Assembly (NCBI RefSeq): GCF_044430645.1
Contig: NZ_JAWUDN010000001.1
Coordinates: forward strand, 1,346,960 to 1,410,959
Length of the DNA stretch: 64,000 bases
Reading direction: 5' to 3'
Source: Ewingella allii
Lineage (GTDB): Bacteria; Pseudomonadota; Gammaproteobacteria; Enterobacterales; Enterobacteriaceae
Shown here one piece after another: positions 17,952 to 26,973 of this stretch. Under the pieces are notes generated by a model. The model did no database searches. It saw only the letters and a list, made by a program, of their open reading frames with translations, and had not been told where the DNA came from. Position 1 is the stretch's first letter, and each line of letters opens with the position of its first letter. The position numbers and the translations under genes were made by a program.

Positions 17952-19406
17952 ATGTATCTCGGTATCGATCTTGGCACGTCGGGTGTCAAAGCCATCTTAC
18001 TTAACGAACAAGGTCAGGTCGTGGCTACGCACACGGAACCTCTACCCCTTTCCCGCCCTCACCCTTTGTGGTCGGAGCAAGATCCCGCAGACTGGTGGAC
18101 AGCCACCGATAACTCACTTCTCGCGTTGGGGGCTGAACATAACCTTGCCACAGTTAAGGCCCTTGGGCTGACGGGACAAATGCACGGCGCCACGCTGTTA
18201 GATCAGCAGGGGCAAGTGCTGCGTCCGGCCATTTTGTGGAACGACGGGCGTAGCGCCAAGCAGTGTCAGGCGCTTGAAAAGGCAGTGCCCAACTCGCGGG
18301 AAATCACGGGCAATATTATGATGCCGGGCTTTACCGCGCCGAAGTTGGCATGGGTCAAGCAATTCGAACCTGATATTTTCAGTCGCATCGACAAAGTGCT
18401 GCTGCCGAAAGACTATCTGCGTTGGCGCATGACCGACGTGTTTGCCAGTGATATGTCAGATGCCGCAGGCACGATGTGGTTGAACGTCGCCAAACGAGAC
18501 TGGAGCGATGAGATACTCGCCGCCTGTAGCCTTTCGCGCAAACAAATGCCACGCCTGTTTGAAGGCAATCAGATCACAGGCGAGCTGAGTGCCGAACTGG
18601 CTCAGCGTTGGGGTATCGCACGCGTGCCGGTGGTCGCAGGCGGAGGAGATAACGCAGCCGGTGCGGTGGGCGTTGGCCTCTATCGGGCAGGCCAGGCGAT
18701 GCTGTCACTCGGCACATCGGGCGTCTATTTTGCAGTTAGCGAAGGCTTCCTCAGTAATCCGCAGCAGGCGGTGCACAGCTTCTGTCACGCCTTGCCCAAT
18801 AAATGGCATCTGATGTCGGTAATGCTGAGCGCCGCTTCTTGTCTGGACTGGGCGGTAAAGCTAACGGGGATGGACTCGGTAGCGAGTCTGCTTAAGCTGG
18901 TTGAAGAATCGACGCCGGCCCAAAGCCCTGTCTGGTTCTTGCCCTATCTTTCTGGCGAGCGCACGCCGCACAATAATCCGAACGCTACCGGAACCCTGTT
19001 TGGCTTAACACATGAACACGGCCCGGCCGATATTGGTCGGGCCGTATTAGAAGGCGTAGGATTCGCCCTCGCAGAAGGTATGGATGCCCTTCACGCCACG
19101 GGCCTGAAACCTGATTCCATCACTCTTATAGGCGGTGGGGCACGCAGTGCCTATTGGCGGCAAATGCTGGCGGATATCAGCGGGCTGACGCTGGAGTATC
19201 GAACCGGCGGCGATGTTGGACCAGCCCTTGGTGCAGCGCGTTTGGCGCAGTTGGCGATGAACCCGAATAAGTCAATGGAAGAGCTGCTACCTGAGTTACC
19301 ATTGGAACAAACGCATCGCCCTGACGCTGCAAAGCAGCAGTGCTATCTTGAACGACGAAAAATCTTCCACGAGCTTTATCAAAGCCTGCTGCCCTTAATG
19401 AAATGA
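17952..19406 (+). CDS. xylB: Xylulokinase XylB
   Basis: A 484-residue FGGY-family kinase that phosphorylates D-xylulose to D-xylulose 5-phosphate, the entry point to the pentose phosphate pathway. The N-terminal phosphate-binding loop is GIDLGTSGVKAI; GQMHGATLLD, LWNDGRSAKQC and AGGGDNAAGAVG carry substrate-binding and catalytic Asp residues. The start at 17952 follows GGGAGAGAAG and gives exactly the E. coli length; an upstream in-frame ATG would run into the xylA-xylB hairpin. Confidence 0.97.
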   Translation: MYLGIDLGTSGVKAILLNEQGQVVATHTEPLPLSRPHPLWSEQDPADWWTATDNSLLALGAEHNLATVKALGLTGQMHGATLLDQQGQVLRPAILWNDGRSAKQCQALEKAVPNSREITGNIMMPGFTAPKLAWVKQFEPDIFSRIDKVLLPKDYLRWRMTDVFASDMSDAAGTMWLNVAKRDWSDEILAACSLSRKQMPRLFEGNQITGELSAELAQRWGIARVPVVAGGGDNAAGAVGVGLYRAGQAMLSLGTSGVYFAVSEGFLSNPQQAVHSFCHALPNKWHLMSVMLSAASCLDWAVKLTGMDSVASLLKLVEESTPAQSPVWFLPYLSGERTPHNNPNATGTLFGLTHEHGPADIGRAVLEGVGFALAEGMDALHATGLKPDSITLIGGGARSAYWRQMLADISGLTLEYRTGGDVGPALGAARLAQLAMNPNKSMEELLPELPLEQTHRPDAAKQQCYLERRKIFHELYQSLLPLMK

Positions 19407-19413
19407 GCCACCA

Positions 19414-19442
19414 CGTGCCCTTTTATCGTTTCAAAGGGCACG
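19414..19442 (+). terminator. Terminator-like hairpin after xylB
   Basis: CGTGCCCTTT and AAAGGGCACG form ten perfect base pairs around a nine-base loop, eight bases after the xylB stop. There is no T run after the stem, so the strength of termination is uncertain. Confidence 0.6.
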
Positions 19443-19547
19443 CGGACGTTCTGTCAACCACGTCAAAGCTGAGATAAAGCTGCAAAGTTACATTAAGTAC
19501 GTTTCCAAAATGGCATACACTTCATGCATTAATTTCATACTCCTTTT

Positions 19548-19563
19548 TGTGGTGCAGATCACA
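19548..19563 (+). promoter_or_regulatory. Candidate CRP site upstream of yohJK
   Basis: TGTGGTGCAGATCACA matches nine of the ten defined bases of TGTGA-N6-TCACA. It lies just before yohJ. CRP control of yohJK is my inference from this site. Confidence 0.7.
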
Positions 19564-19580
19564 GTTTAATTGTATGATGA

Positions 19581-20006
19581 ATGCGTCACCTTACTGGGAT
19601 GAAGGCTATGCGCGACGTATTAACTTTGCTTTTACAATATATAAGGTCATTTATTTTGATCTATGCCTGCTTATACGCTGGCATCGGAATTTCATCACTG
19701 CTGCCAATCAGCATTCCCGGCAGCATTATCGGCATGCTGATCCTTTTCTGCCTGCTTTCGACGCAAGTTTTGCCTTATCGCTGGGTGAAGCCAGGCTGTA
19801 ATGTGCTCATCCGCTACATGGCCCTGCTCTTCGTACCCATCGGTGTCGGGGTGATGACCTATTACGATATGCTGCGCGCCCAGTTCGGCCCTCTGGTGGT
19901 TTCTTGTCTGGTCAGCACTTTAGTCGTACTGGTGATCACGGCTTACTGCTCGCACTTTATTCATCGTGAAAAGCCGCTGGATAATGACGCGGAGGAGAAA
20001 TCATGA
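19581..20006 (+). CDS. yohJ: CidA/LrgA family membrane protein YohJ
   Basis: Up to 141 residues with four predicted transmembrane helices; the conserved segments LIYACLYAGIGISSLLP, IPGSIIGMLILF and YMALLFVPIGVGVM mark the CidA/LrgA (UPF0299) family. Members act like holins and are linked in some bacteria to murein hydrolase export or to pyruvate uptake. Three in-frame ATGs (19581, 19599, 19608) compete; E. coli YohJ is 132 residues, which favours 19608, though no ribosome site is well placed. It overlaps yohK by four bases (ATGA). Confidence 0.88.
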   Translation: MRHLTGMKAMRDVLTLLLQYIRSFILIYACLYAGIGISSLLPISIPGSIIGMLILFCLLSTQVLPYRWVKPGCNVLIRYMALLFVPIGVGVMTYYDMLRAQFGPLVVSCLVSTLVVLVITAYCSHFIHREKPLDNDAEEKS

Positions 20007-20695
20007 TCGACATTCTCTGGTCGTTACCTTTAACGCTGCTGGTATTTTTCGCCACCCGCAAGCTGGCTATCAAGCTCAAACTTCCGCTGTTGAATCCGTT
20101 GCTGATGTCGATGGTGGTGATCATCCCACTACTGTTAGTGACCAACATTCCCTACGCCCGTTATTTTGCTGGCAGTAAGATTCTGAATGACCTGCTACAA
20201 CCGGCGGTGGTGGCGCTGGCTTTCCCGCTGTATGAGCAGTTGCACCAGATACGCGCCCGCTGGAAGTCGATCATCAGCGTCTGTTTTATTGGCAGTATGG
20301 TGGCGATGACCAGCGGCACGGCGATAGCCTTGTGGATGGGCGCGACGCCTGAATTGGCCGCCTCAATATTACCAAAATCTGTGACCACGCCGATTGCCAT
20401 GGCAACGGCTCACTCGATCAACGGCATCCCGGCGATTAGCGCAGTCTGCGTGATTTTCGTAGGTATTCTTGGCGCGGTGTTTGGTCACAGTATTTTGAAT
20501 GTCCTGAAAATCACCACCAAAACCTCACGCGGTTTAGCCATGGGTACCGCCTCCCACGCCCTAGGCACGGCCCGCGCCGCAGAAGTTGATTTTCAAGAAG
20601 GTGCCTTTAGCTCGCTGGCACTGGTGATATGCGGGATCATGACGTCGCTTATTGCACCTTTCCTGTTTCCGGTGCTGCTGGCAATGTTTGGGTAA
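20003..20695 (+). CDS. yohK: LrgB family membrane protein YohK
   Basis: A 230-residue inner-membrane protein with about seven helices, the LrgB partner of YohJ. PKSVTTPIAMATAHSINGIP and GTASHALGTARAAEVD are the family's conserved segments. The ATGA overlap with yohJ indicates translational coupling. The exact physiological role of the YohJK pair in enterobacteria is unsettled. Confidence 0.93.
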   Translation: MIDILWSLPLTLLVFFATRKLAIKLKLPLLNPLLMSMVVIIPLLLVTNIPYARYFAGSKILNDLLQPAVVALAFPLYEQLHQIRARWKSIISVCFIGSMVAMTSGTAIALWMGATPELAASILPKSVTTPIAMATAHSINGIPAISAVCVIFVGILGAVFGHSILNVLKITTKTSRGLAMGTASHALGTARAAEVDFQEGAFSSLALVICGIMTSLIAPFLFPVLLAMFG

Positions 20696-20721
20696 AGCAG
20701 ATCATTGGGTTTTGCTTTGCT

Positions 20722-20798
20722 CCCTCTCCTTTTTAAGGAGAGGGCTGGGGTGAGGTTTGCCTCATTGAGCACGATTTAAACCACTCCTCATCCCAGCC
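20722..20798. repeat. Composite palindromic extragenic element
   Basis: Two nested inverted repeats overlap. CCCTCTCCTT and AAGGAGAGGG pair perfectly around TTT (20722-20744). GGCTGGGGTGAGG (20743-20755) pairs with CCTCATCCCAGCC (20786-20798) with one mismatch. Elements with this CCTCaCCCcAGCC/CCCTCTCC motif are common between genes in gammaproteobacteria. It could also end yohK transcription. Confidence 0.7.
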
Positions 20799-20810
20799 TG
20801 ACCTAACCCA

Positions 20811-21079
20811 CTGAAACGGCACGGTGTAATTGCCAGTAGGTCGCGTTCAGAAGTGACGCCGAGCAAGAGGTGGAAAACCGCGTGGCTTTTTACGCGGGTT
20901 GTAATCCCGCAGCGAGGGAACCGCCTAAGCGGCGGCATTTCGCGGCTATCACTTAGCTACCTGAAACACGTCCATCCCCCCCTGCGTAGCCTCGATCCTC
21001 CAGCACTAAAGAGCGTGGGTGTCCAGAGGGCGCGCGCTTTCGCGCCTTCTGGGCCAGTTTGCGTGGCAACGCAAGGTCT
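20811..21079 (+). repeat. Structured extragenic repeat, copy A
   Basis: This is one of three related copies in the window (the others at 63292-63669 on the minus strand and 63680-64000). Shared blocks include CTGAAACGGCACGG, TCAGAAGTGACGCCGAG, ACCGCCTAAGCGGCGGC and TGAAACACGTCCAT. Internal hairpins are CCGCGT/ACGCGG (20878-20897), a 12-base-pair stem with loop CGCTTT (21023-21052) and TTGCGT/ACGCAA near its end. The ORF that runs through it (20853-21155) reappears in copy B only because the DNA is repeated; I do not call it a gene. Confidence 0.85.
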
Positions 21080-21134
21080 TGAATTTAAATTTGAATTTGA
21101 ATTCAAACCCAAAGATGCAATTGAAAATAAAAAG

Positions 21135-21174
21135 TGTATGTCACCCTGCCCTTAGGCTGACAAAGTGACATACA
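21135..21174. other. Perfect inverted repeat downstream of flgL
   Basis: TGTATGTCAC and GTGACATACA are exact ten-base arms around a 20-base loop. It lies between repeat copy A and the flgL stop codon, and may act in 3'-end formation of the flgKL transcript, though no T run follows. The DNA just upstream (21082-21110) is a low-complexity AATTTG-like tract. Confidence 0.5.
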
Positions 21175-21276
21175 AACTGAACGCACCCGGTTTAAGTACG
21201 CTCAGAAAAGGTGTAGATGAGAAGGAGCCAGCAGGCCCCTTTCAGTGAGACGTTTTAGACCTGAATTCGCGGGAAA

Positions 21277-22239
21277 TTAAGAATTCATTTGGAACAGCGA
21301 CAGCCCTTGCATACTGGTAAAGGTTTTATAGGACGCCTGTAGTGCGACTTGCTGCAAGCTGTATTGCGAAATAGCCGCCGTCCAGTCGGTGCCGACCAGC
21401 GCGTTGAGCTTATCGCCGTTAATCAGCTTGGTGTCGTCGCCCATCGAATCCAGCTTATCCAACTCGTCCAGCTGGGTACCCAACTGAGAGCGCACGGACA
21501 GCACGTTGTTCAGCGAGTTCGACAGGCCGCGGTTGCTTTTGTCGATGGCTGCCGTGTAATCAGAAAGGCTAGCGAAATTAGCTTTTGGCGTTTTCAACGC
21601 GGCGATAGCGCCGTCGATGGTTTTGAAGATATCGGTCTGGCTTGGCGTGCCGTCCGGCTCTTTCACTGGGTTAGACGTCAGCGTGTTAAATACCTGAGTA
21701 CCGGTGTGGCTGATGGTCATGGTACGGCTGGCATCAACCTGCTGGGAAATCGCTTCATCCCCACCGCTATAGGTCACTGCCCCCGTCGTTGCATCCACGC
21801 TGTACGGCGGCTTATCACTTTTGTAACCGCCAAAGATATAGCGCCCGTTACCGTCTGTGCTGTTTGCCATATTGACGATTTGGTCTTTGATACCCTGCAA
21901 TTTGGTCGCCAATGACGCGCGGTCATCATCACTCAACGCACCGTCTCCGGCGTTAACGATCAGGCTCTGCGCGCTCTGAATTGCGGTGGTGACGTTGTTC
22001 AGGATGTTCTCTTCCTGACTCATATTCTGGTTCGCGAAGGTACGCGCGATGGCGTATTGATCGTTCTGCGCCTGCGCCTGTTGAACCATAATCGCCTGCG
22101 AGGCGGCCAACGGGTCATCCGACGGCTTGTTCACCCGATTTCCGGTAGAGAGCTGCACACCGGTATCCTGCCACAGCGACTGAGCATTCGAGACGCTGTT
22201 CATATTCTGCTGGTAAATCATGTTGGTACTAAGGCGCAT
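21277..22239 (-). CDS. flgL: Flagellar hook-filament junction protein FlgL (HAP3)
   Basis: A 320-residue exported structural protein that joins the hook-associated protein FlgK to the filament. The N-terminal MRLSTNMIYQQNMNSVSNAQ and C-terminal heptad-like helices are typical of the flagellin/FlgL fold; there is no cleavable signal because export is by the flagellar type III system. It follows flgK in the same operon after 34 bases. Confidence 0.95.
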   Translation of the reverse strand: MRLSTNMIYQQNMNSVSNAQSLWQDTGVQLSTGNRVNKPSDDPLAASQAIMVQQAQAQNDQYAIARTFANQNMSQEENILNNVTTAIQSAQSLIVNAGDGALSDDDRASLATKLQGIKDQIVNMANSTDGNGRYIFGGYKSDKPPYSVDATTGAVTYSGGDEAISQQVDASRTMTISHTGTQVFNTLTSNPVKEPDGTPSQTDIFKTIDGAIAALKTPKANFASLSDYTAAIDKSNRGLSNSLNNVLSVRSQLGTQLDELDKLDSMGDDTKLINGDKLNALVGTDWTAAISQYSLQQVALQASYKTFTSMQGLSLFQMNS

Positions 22240-22273
22240 GGCATCAGTTCCTTATCGAGTCGCGGTGAATGCG

Positions 22274-23926
22274 TTACAGGTTAATGATCGCATCGAAAAT
22301 GGTTGATGCCGTCTTAATCACTTGCGCGTTAGCCAGATAATATTGCTGATAACGCTGCAAATCGCCGTATTCTTCGTCGGTGTTAACGCCCGAGATCGAC
22401 TGCTGTTGCTGCTGCAAGTTGGTGACGATGTTGGTTTGCGCCGTGGTGTTGGTTTTCAAACTGGCAACCTGATTACCCACGCTGCTCACCAGGCTGGCAT
22501 ATGCGCCGGTCAGGGTTGATTTACCTTCCACCAGCTTGGCGGTTTGCAAATCCAACAGTTTCTGCGCGTTGGTGTTATCGCTGGCACCGGAATCTGTTTT
22601 GCTGGCGGCGGCAATCTGCGAACCGTCGGTCAATGCCACATTCAGGCTGCTCGCGGCATTGCTTACCGTTTTCACCGTGATGCTGTCTTTTTCAGCCGGG
22701 GTGCCGGTGACATCAATCTTGATGCCGTCGAAGGTCATGGTAGTGACGTTATTGGCATCGGTGCTCTGCGTCGGGGTGATTTTTGCCCCATCGGAAGTGC
22801 GCGTTGCCGTCCACTTGCCACCTTCGTAGGACATCACATAATCGCTGGCTTTCACTGCAGTTGCGTCGGCGTAGGTCACCGTCATGTTAGCCGTGCCGGT
22901 GTTTTTGGTGTTCGAAATGGTCGACGGATTGCTGAAGTTGAAGAAGTTCGTTCCAGCGTTACCGGCCACGTCAAAACCAGCTTTGTTCACGCCGTTGAAG
23001 CTGCTGCCAATGGAGAGCGCCAACTGGCCCAGCTGGTTTATGGCTGGCTCAAGGTTGTCTTTACGGAAGGCCAGTACGCCACCCAAGGCACCCGTGGTGA
23101 TGCGGCTTTCGCTAACCTGGGTCACGCTGCCATCTGGCTGAGTCATACCCACAGTCAGTTTGCTCGGATCAGCGCTGGACGGCGTTGCCACTACGGTACG
23201 GGTATCGCTGCCCTGCACTAATGGCACGCCGTTGGCGAACGAGACGTTATAGGCGTCGCCGTCTTGCTGAGTCACGGTTACACCGGCGATATCATTCAGT
23301 TTGCTGACCATCTCATCGCGTTGGTCCAGCAGCGCGTTTGGCTCCTGCCCGGTGCTGCCGCGCGTGGCGGTGATCTGCTGGTTCAGCTTGGCGATTTGTG
23401 AAGCATAGTTATTGATTTGGTTCACATTATCGGTGATTTGCTGGTTAATACCGGTATTCATATCAGCGAGGTATTTTGCCGCGCTGTTGAACTGTGCCGC
23501 CATCCCCTGCGCTTGCCCCAAAACGGCCTGACGTGACGCGCTGTCACCGGCGTTGCTGGTCAGGGTTTGCAGACTTTTGAAGAAGTTCTGCATGGTGCTC
23601 GATAAGTTGGTGGTGCTGTTCGACAGCAGATTATCAATCTGGCTCGCCTGAGCGTACTGGGTGCCCAGCGCGCTATTGATGGTGCTGGCGCCTAGTAACT
23701 GGTTGGAAACAAAGGCGTTATATTCACGGTTGATGCTGCTGACGTTAACGCCGTTACCGATGTAACCCGCCGCCGTGCTGTTGCCGTTGCTCTGAACAAT
23801 GATCGCGGTCTGGCGGTTGTAGCCCGCCACGCTGACGTTGGCGATGTTGTTACTCACCGTGCTCAGTGCAGCCTGAGCCGCATTCAGTCCGCTCATTGCG
23901 GTATTAATTAAGCCATTTGAGGACAT
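22274..23926 (-). CDS. flgK: Flagellar hook-associated protein FlgK (HAP1)
   Basis: A 550-residue hook-filament junction protein. The N-terminal rod/hook signature is LINTAMSGLNAAQAALSTVSNNIANVSVAGYNRQ and the C-terminal helix ends in LQRYQQYYLANAQVIKTASTIFDAIINL, both conserved in the family and needed for assembly and export. The central part (about 200-450) is variable and surface-exposed. A sigma-28 promoter stands upstream at 24024-24050. Confidence 0.96.
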   Translation of the reverse strand: MSSNGLINTAMSGLNAAQAALSTVSNNIANVSVAGYNRQTAIIVQSNGNSTAAGYIGNGVNVSSINREYNAFVSNQLLGASTINSALGTQYAQASQIDNLLSNSTTNLSSTMQNFFKSLQTLTSNAGDSASRQAVLGQAQGMAAQFNSAAKYLADMNTGINQQITDNVNQINNYASQIAKLNQQITATRGSTGQEPNALLDQRDEMVSKLNDIAGVTVTQQDGDAYNVSFANGVPLVQGSDTRTVVATPSSADPSKLTVGMTQPDGSVTQVSESRITTGALGGVLAFRKDNLEPAINQLGQLALSIGSSFNGVNKAGFDVAGNAGTNFFNFSNPSTISNTKNTGTANMTVTYADATAVKASDYVMSYEGGKWTATRTSDGAKITPTQSTDANNVTTMTFDGIKIDVTGTPAEKDSITVKTVSNAASSLNVALTDGSQIAAASKTDSGASDNTNAQKLLDLQTAKLVEGKSTLTGAYASLVSSVGNQVASLKTNTTAQTNIVTNLQQQQQSISGVNTDEEYGDLQRYQQYYLANAQVIKTASTIFDAIINL

Positions 23927-24023
23927 GAGTGACCCTTCTGCTCCCGGAACCAGCCCGGCGAATGATATAAAATCAAAGTGTTATGGAAATCGGGATTCGC
24001 GCCCTTTTTCCGCTCTGAAAGAG

Positions 24024-24050
24024 TTATCGGCTAATGCCTTGAGAACTTGA
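24024..24050 (-). promoter_or_regulatory. Sigma-28 (FliA) promoter of flgKL
   Basis: On the minus strand, TCAAGTTC is followed after 11 bases by GCCGATAA, a near-perfect match to the sigma-28 consensus TAAAGTTT-N11-GCCGATAA. It lies about 100 bases upstream of flgK, marking flgKL as class III flagellar genes. Confidence 0.92.
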
Positions 24051-24069
24051 GACGTAAAAGACAGTTTTT

Positions 24070-25020
24070 TCAGAAAATTTTGCTGAGATCCGTGCTGTAG
24101 GCTTTGACCGCCTGCGCGCCGGCCCCTTTGATTTTCTGGATAACATTCACCAGCTTAGCGGCGTAGTTAGGATCGGTGGCATAACCGGCTGCTTGCAGCG
24201 CGTGGGCCGCCTGTTCCGGCGTGTTGGCGGCCGCCACGTGGGCATAGCGCGGGTTGTTGGTCAGCAGTTTCACGTAATCGCTGATGGCTTCGACATAAGA
24301 GCCATAAACGCGGAAGTTGGCCTGCACCTTCTTCGCCACACCGTTGGTGTATTCGGTGGTGGTGATTTGCGTGGTTGGCCCGGTCCAGTTGCCGCCCGCC
24401 TTAATACCAAACAGGTTATAACTCTGCTTGCCGTCGCTAGTGGGAATTTCGCGCTGACCCCAGCCGGATTCCAGCGCGGCCTGCGCCATGATCAGCTGGT
24501 GTGAAATGCCACTTTCCTGACTGGCGACCTGCGCCGGAATGCTCAGGCGAGACACAAACTGGCCGCTGTCCTGCGGCAACGGTGCGCCGCCCAAAGTGCG
24601 GTCCGGCGCGTTAGGAATGGCTTTGCGGATCATCTGCTCCATTGCCTGAAGCGGCATGGTGCTCAGTACTTCGTTGTCCAGCGCCATTGGCACCGTACCC
24701 GCCTTCTCGGAGGGCTCGGGATTACCGCCGGTGAGCTGTTTCACCATCATATCGGCCATGCCCAGCCCTTTAGCCGACATGTCCTGCGCAATTTGCTGAT
24801 CGTACATCGATGTATAAAGCCGGGTTTGGTCGCTGCTCAGCAGGCCGTCCTGCGGCAGTGCGGAACGCATGCTTTTCAGCATCATCTGCACGAAAACGCC
24901 TTCGAACTGCTTCGCCACTTCCCTCACCTGCCCTTGCGGATCGTTCTTGGCCGCCACTTTCAGTTTATTCAGTGACTGCGCGTCATACGCAGCGCCGGAC
25001 ATCGACATAAGATCGCTCAT
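24070..25020 (-). CDS. flgJ: Flagellar rod-cap / peptidoglycan hydrolase FlgJ
   Basis: A 316-residue bifunctional protein. The N-terminal half (about 1-100; VAKQFEGVFVQMMLKSMRSA) is the rod-capping domain. The C-terminal half (about 155-315) is a glucosaminidase/muramidase that opens the murein layer for the rod, with the catalytic Glu184 in AALESGWGQREI, the same number as in the Salmonella protein. It overlaps the flgI stop by one base. Confidence 0.95.
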   Translation of the reverse strand: MSDLMSMSGAAYDAQSLNKLKVAAKNDPQGQVREVAKQFEGVFVQMMLKSMRSALPQDGLLSSDQTRLYTSMYDQQIAQDMSAKGLGMADMMVKQLTGGNPEPSEKAGTVPMALDNEVLSTMPLQAMEQMIRKAIPNAPDRTLGGAPLPQDSGQFVSRLSIPAQVASQESGISHQLIMAQAALESGWGQREIPTSDGKQSYNLFGIKAGGNWTGPTTQITTTEYTNGVAKKVQANFRVYGSYVEAISDYVKLLTNNPRYAHVAAANTPEQAAHALQAAGYATDPNYAAKLVNVIQKIKGAGAQAVKAYSTDLSKIF

Positions 25021-26129
25021 TAGATGATTTCCAAATCAGCGCGCAGGCAACCTGCGGTTTTCATGGCTTGCAGGATAGACATCAGGTCAATCGGCGTCGC
25101 ACCCAGCGCATTCAACGTGCGTACCACATTGTTCAGGCTGGCGCTCGACTGCACTTGCTGCAAGGCCCCGCCCGACTGGCGCACGGAAATATTGGTGTTT
25201 GGCGTCACCACGGTTTGGCCACCGCCAAATGGCGTGTTTGGTTGGGAAACGTCGTTTTGTCTGTCGACTACCACGGACAAGTTACCCTGCGCCACGGCGC
25301 AAGAGTCCAGCGTCACGTCGCGGTTCATCACTACCGAGCCAGTACGGGAGTTGATGATCACCTTGGCATCCATCGGGCCGACGGTCACTTCAACGTTCTG
25401 GATCTGCGCCAAAATGCGCACCTGCGAGCTGTTGCCGCGTGGCACCATCACCTGAATGTTACGAGCATCCAGCGCGGTCGCCGTGCCCATGCTGCCCTGA
25501 CGGTTAATGGCGTCGGTCACCTGTTGAGCCAGGTTGAAATCTTCATCATTGAGTTGAAGATTGATCACCCCTTCGGTGCCGAAGGTGCTTGGCAGCTCAC
25601 GCTCAATGGTTGCCCCGCCGGTAATACGGCCGCCGGAGAGCTGGTTAACCGTCACGCTGCTGCCGCCCGCCGAGGCTCCGGCGCCGCCCACCAGCACGTT
25701 ACCCTGTGCCAGCGCGTAAACTTGGTTGTCTACCCCTTTCATGGGAGTCATCAGCAGGGTGCCGCCGCGAATACTTTTGGCATTACCCATGGAGGACACC
25801 ACCACGTCGATGGCCTGTCCGCTGCGAGCGAACGGCGGCATCTTGGCGGTAACCATGACCGCCGCCACGTTTTTCAGCTGCATGTTAGTGCCGGGTGGCA
25901 CGGTGATCCCCAACTGGGAAAGCATGTTAGTCAGCGTCTGGGTGGTAAATGGCGTTTGGGTGGTCTGGTCACCAGTGCCGTCGAGGCCAACCACCAAGCC
26001 GTAGCCGATCAGGGCGTTATCACGCACGCCCTGAATGGTCGCCAGATCGCGAATTCTTTGCGCCGAAGCCGGCAGCGCGGCCGCCGCGCAGAGCGTAATA
26101 CAGAGTAAGCCGGAAATTAGTTTTCGCAT
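25020..26129 (-). CDS. flgI: Flagellar P-ring protein FlgI
   Basis: A 369-residue periplasmic protein that forms the P ring around the rod. I choose the ATG at 26129, which gives a normal signal peptide ending PASA-QRIRDLATIQGVRDN; an in-frame upstream ATG would add nine atypical residues. The mature N-terminus and NALIGYGLVVGLDGTGDQT are strongly conserved. It follows flgH after ten bases. Confidence 0.96.
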   Translation of the reverse strand: MRKLISGLLCITLCAAAALPASAQRIRDLATIQGVRDNALIGYGLVVGLDGTGDQTTQTPFTTQTLTNMLSQLGITVPPGTNMQLKNVAAVMVTAKMPPFARSGQAIDVVVSSMGNAKSIRGGTLLMTPMKGVDNQVYALAQGNVLVGGAGASAGGSSVTVNQLSGGRITGGATIERELPSTFGTEGVINLQLNDEDFNLAQQVTDAINRQGSMGTATALDARNIQVMVPRGNSSQVRILAQIQNVEVTVGPMDAKVIINSRTGSVVMNRDVTLDSCAVAQGNLSVVVDRQNDVSQPNTPFGGGQTVVTPNTNISVRQSGGALQQVQSSASLNNVVRTLNALGATPIDLMSILQAMKTAGCLRADLEII

Positions 26130-26139
26130 GAGTGCCTCA

Positions 26140-26871
26140 TTAGTACGGCGATACATTTAGGAAGAACCGCTGCAACCAGCCCATGTTCTGCGCTTCATTG
26201 ATGTAGCCGTTACCCACATATTCGATTCGGGCGTCCGCCACCTGCGTGGAAACCACGCTGTTGGAGCCGCTGATGGTGCGCGGGTTCACCACGCCGGAGA
26301 ACCGGATAAATTCGGTGCCCTGGTTAATTTCAATCTGCTTCTCGCCAACCACGCGCAGGTTGCCGTTGGCCAGCACTTCGCTAACCGTCACGGTCAAAGT
26401 GCCGCTGAAGGTGTTGTTCGCCGCCGCGCCGCCTTTGCCGCCGAAGGTGTTATCGCCGGAGATATCCATATCGGCGCGGGCATTGCCGAGTAGGCCTTCC
26501 AGATAACGCGGCGCGGTCGCCACGCCAAACTTGCTTGAGCCATTACGGCTGGCGTTGGCGGAGGAGCTTTTGCTGGCACTGACGTTTTCTTGCAGTACAA
26601 GCGTCAAGGTATCGCCGACGTTACGTGGTCGACGGTCTTCAAACAGGGGCTGATAGCCATAGTTCATCGGCTGAACGGATTGGAAAATCGAACCGTTCGG
26701 AACCGGTGGTGCCGCAGGAGCAGGTTGAGCCGTGGTGGCGCCTTCGACCAAGGGTTTATGCGGCATGTACGCGCACCCGTTGAGCAATAAGGTCACTAAT
26801 AGCGGCAGAGCCAACACGCCATGTCGGTGAAAATGTGCACTGTCTACCGACGTTAATTTCATGGTCACCAC
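26140..26871 (-). CDS. flgH: Flagellar L-ring lipoprotein FlgH
   Basis: A 243-residue outer-membrane lipoprotein forming the L ring. The lipobox LLLNGC follows a hydrophobic signal segment. YGYQPLFEDRRPRNVGDTLT and SGVVNPRTISGSNSVVSTQVADARIEYVGNG are split by variable segments as in other FlgH proteins. The GTG start is chosen because a GAAGG ribosome site lies eight bases upstream; an ATG three codons in is the alternative. There is a 102-base gap after flgG. Confidence 0.93.
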   Translation of the reverse strand: MVTMKLTSVDSAHFHRHGVLALPLLVTLLLNGCAYMPHKPLVEGATTAQPAPAAPPVPNGSIFQSVQPMNYGYQPLFEDRRPRNVGDTLTLVLQENVSASKSSSANASRNGSSKFGVATAPRYLEGLLGNARADMDISGDNTFGGKGGAAANNTFSGTLTVTVSEVLANGNLRVVGEKQIEINQGTEFIRFSGVVNPRTISGSNSVVSTQVADARIEYVGNGYINEAQNMGWLQRFFLNVSPY

Positions 26872-26973
26872 GGAAATCGCCTTCGAAAAAGAATGAATCG
26901 GAGCCTGAAGTAACGGGGGCGGCGTACCGTCCCCCGCAGGCCAAGGTAACGCCGGGCGTTACCTTTCTTACTC

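Noticed and set aside
20853..21155. Open reading frame of 100 codons in repeat copy A, with a similar frame in copy B (63392-63685, minus strand).
   Set aside because: The shared N-terminal MTPSKRWKTA-type sequence follows from the shared DNA repeat; the frames diverge where the hairpin stems change, there is no ribosome site, and copy C breaks the frame. I treat it as non-coding.
25068..26108. 346-codon open frame antisense to flgI.
   Set aside because: It lies wholly within a clear, conserved flgI gene; the sequence is His-, Arg- and Gly-rich as expected from a complementary frame of a GC-rich gene.
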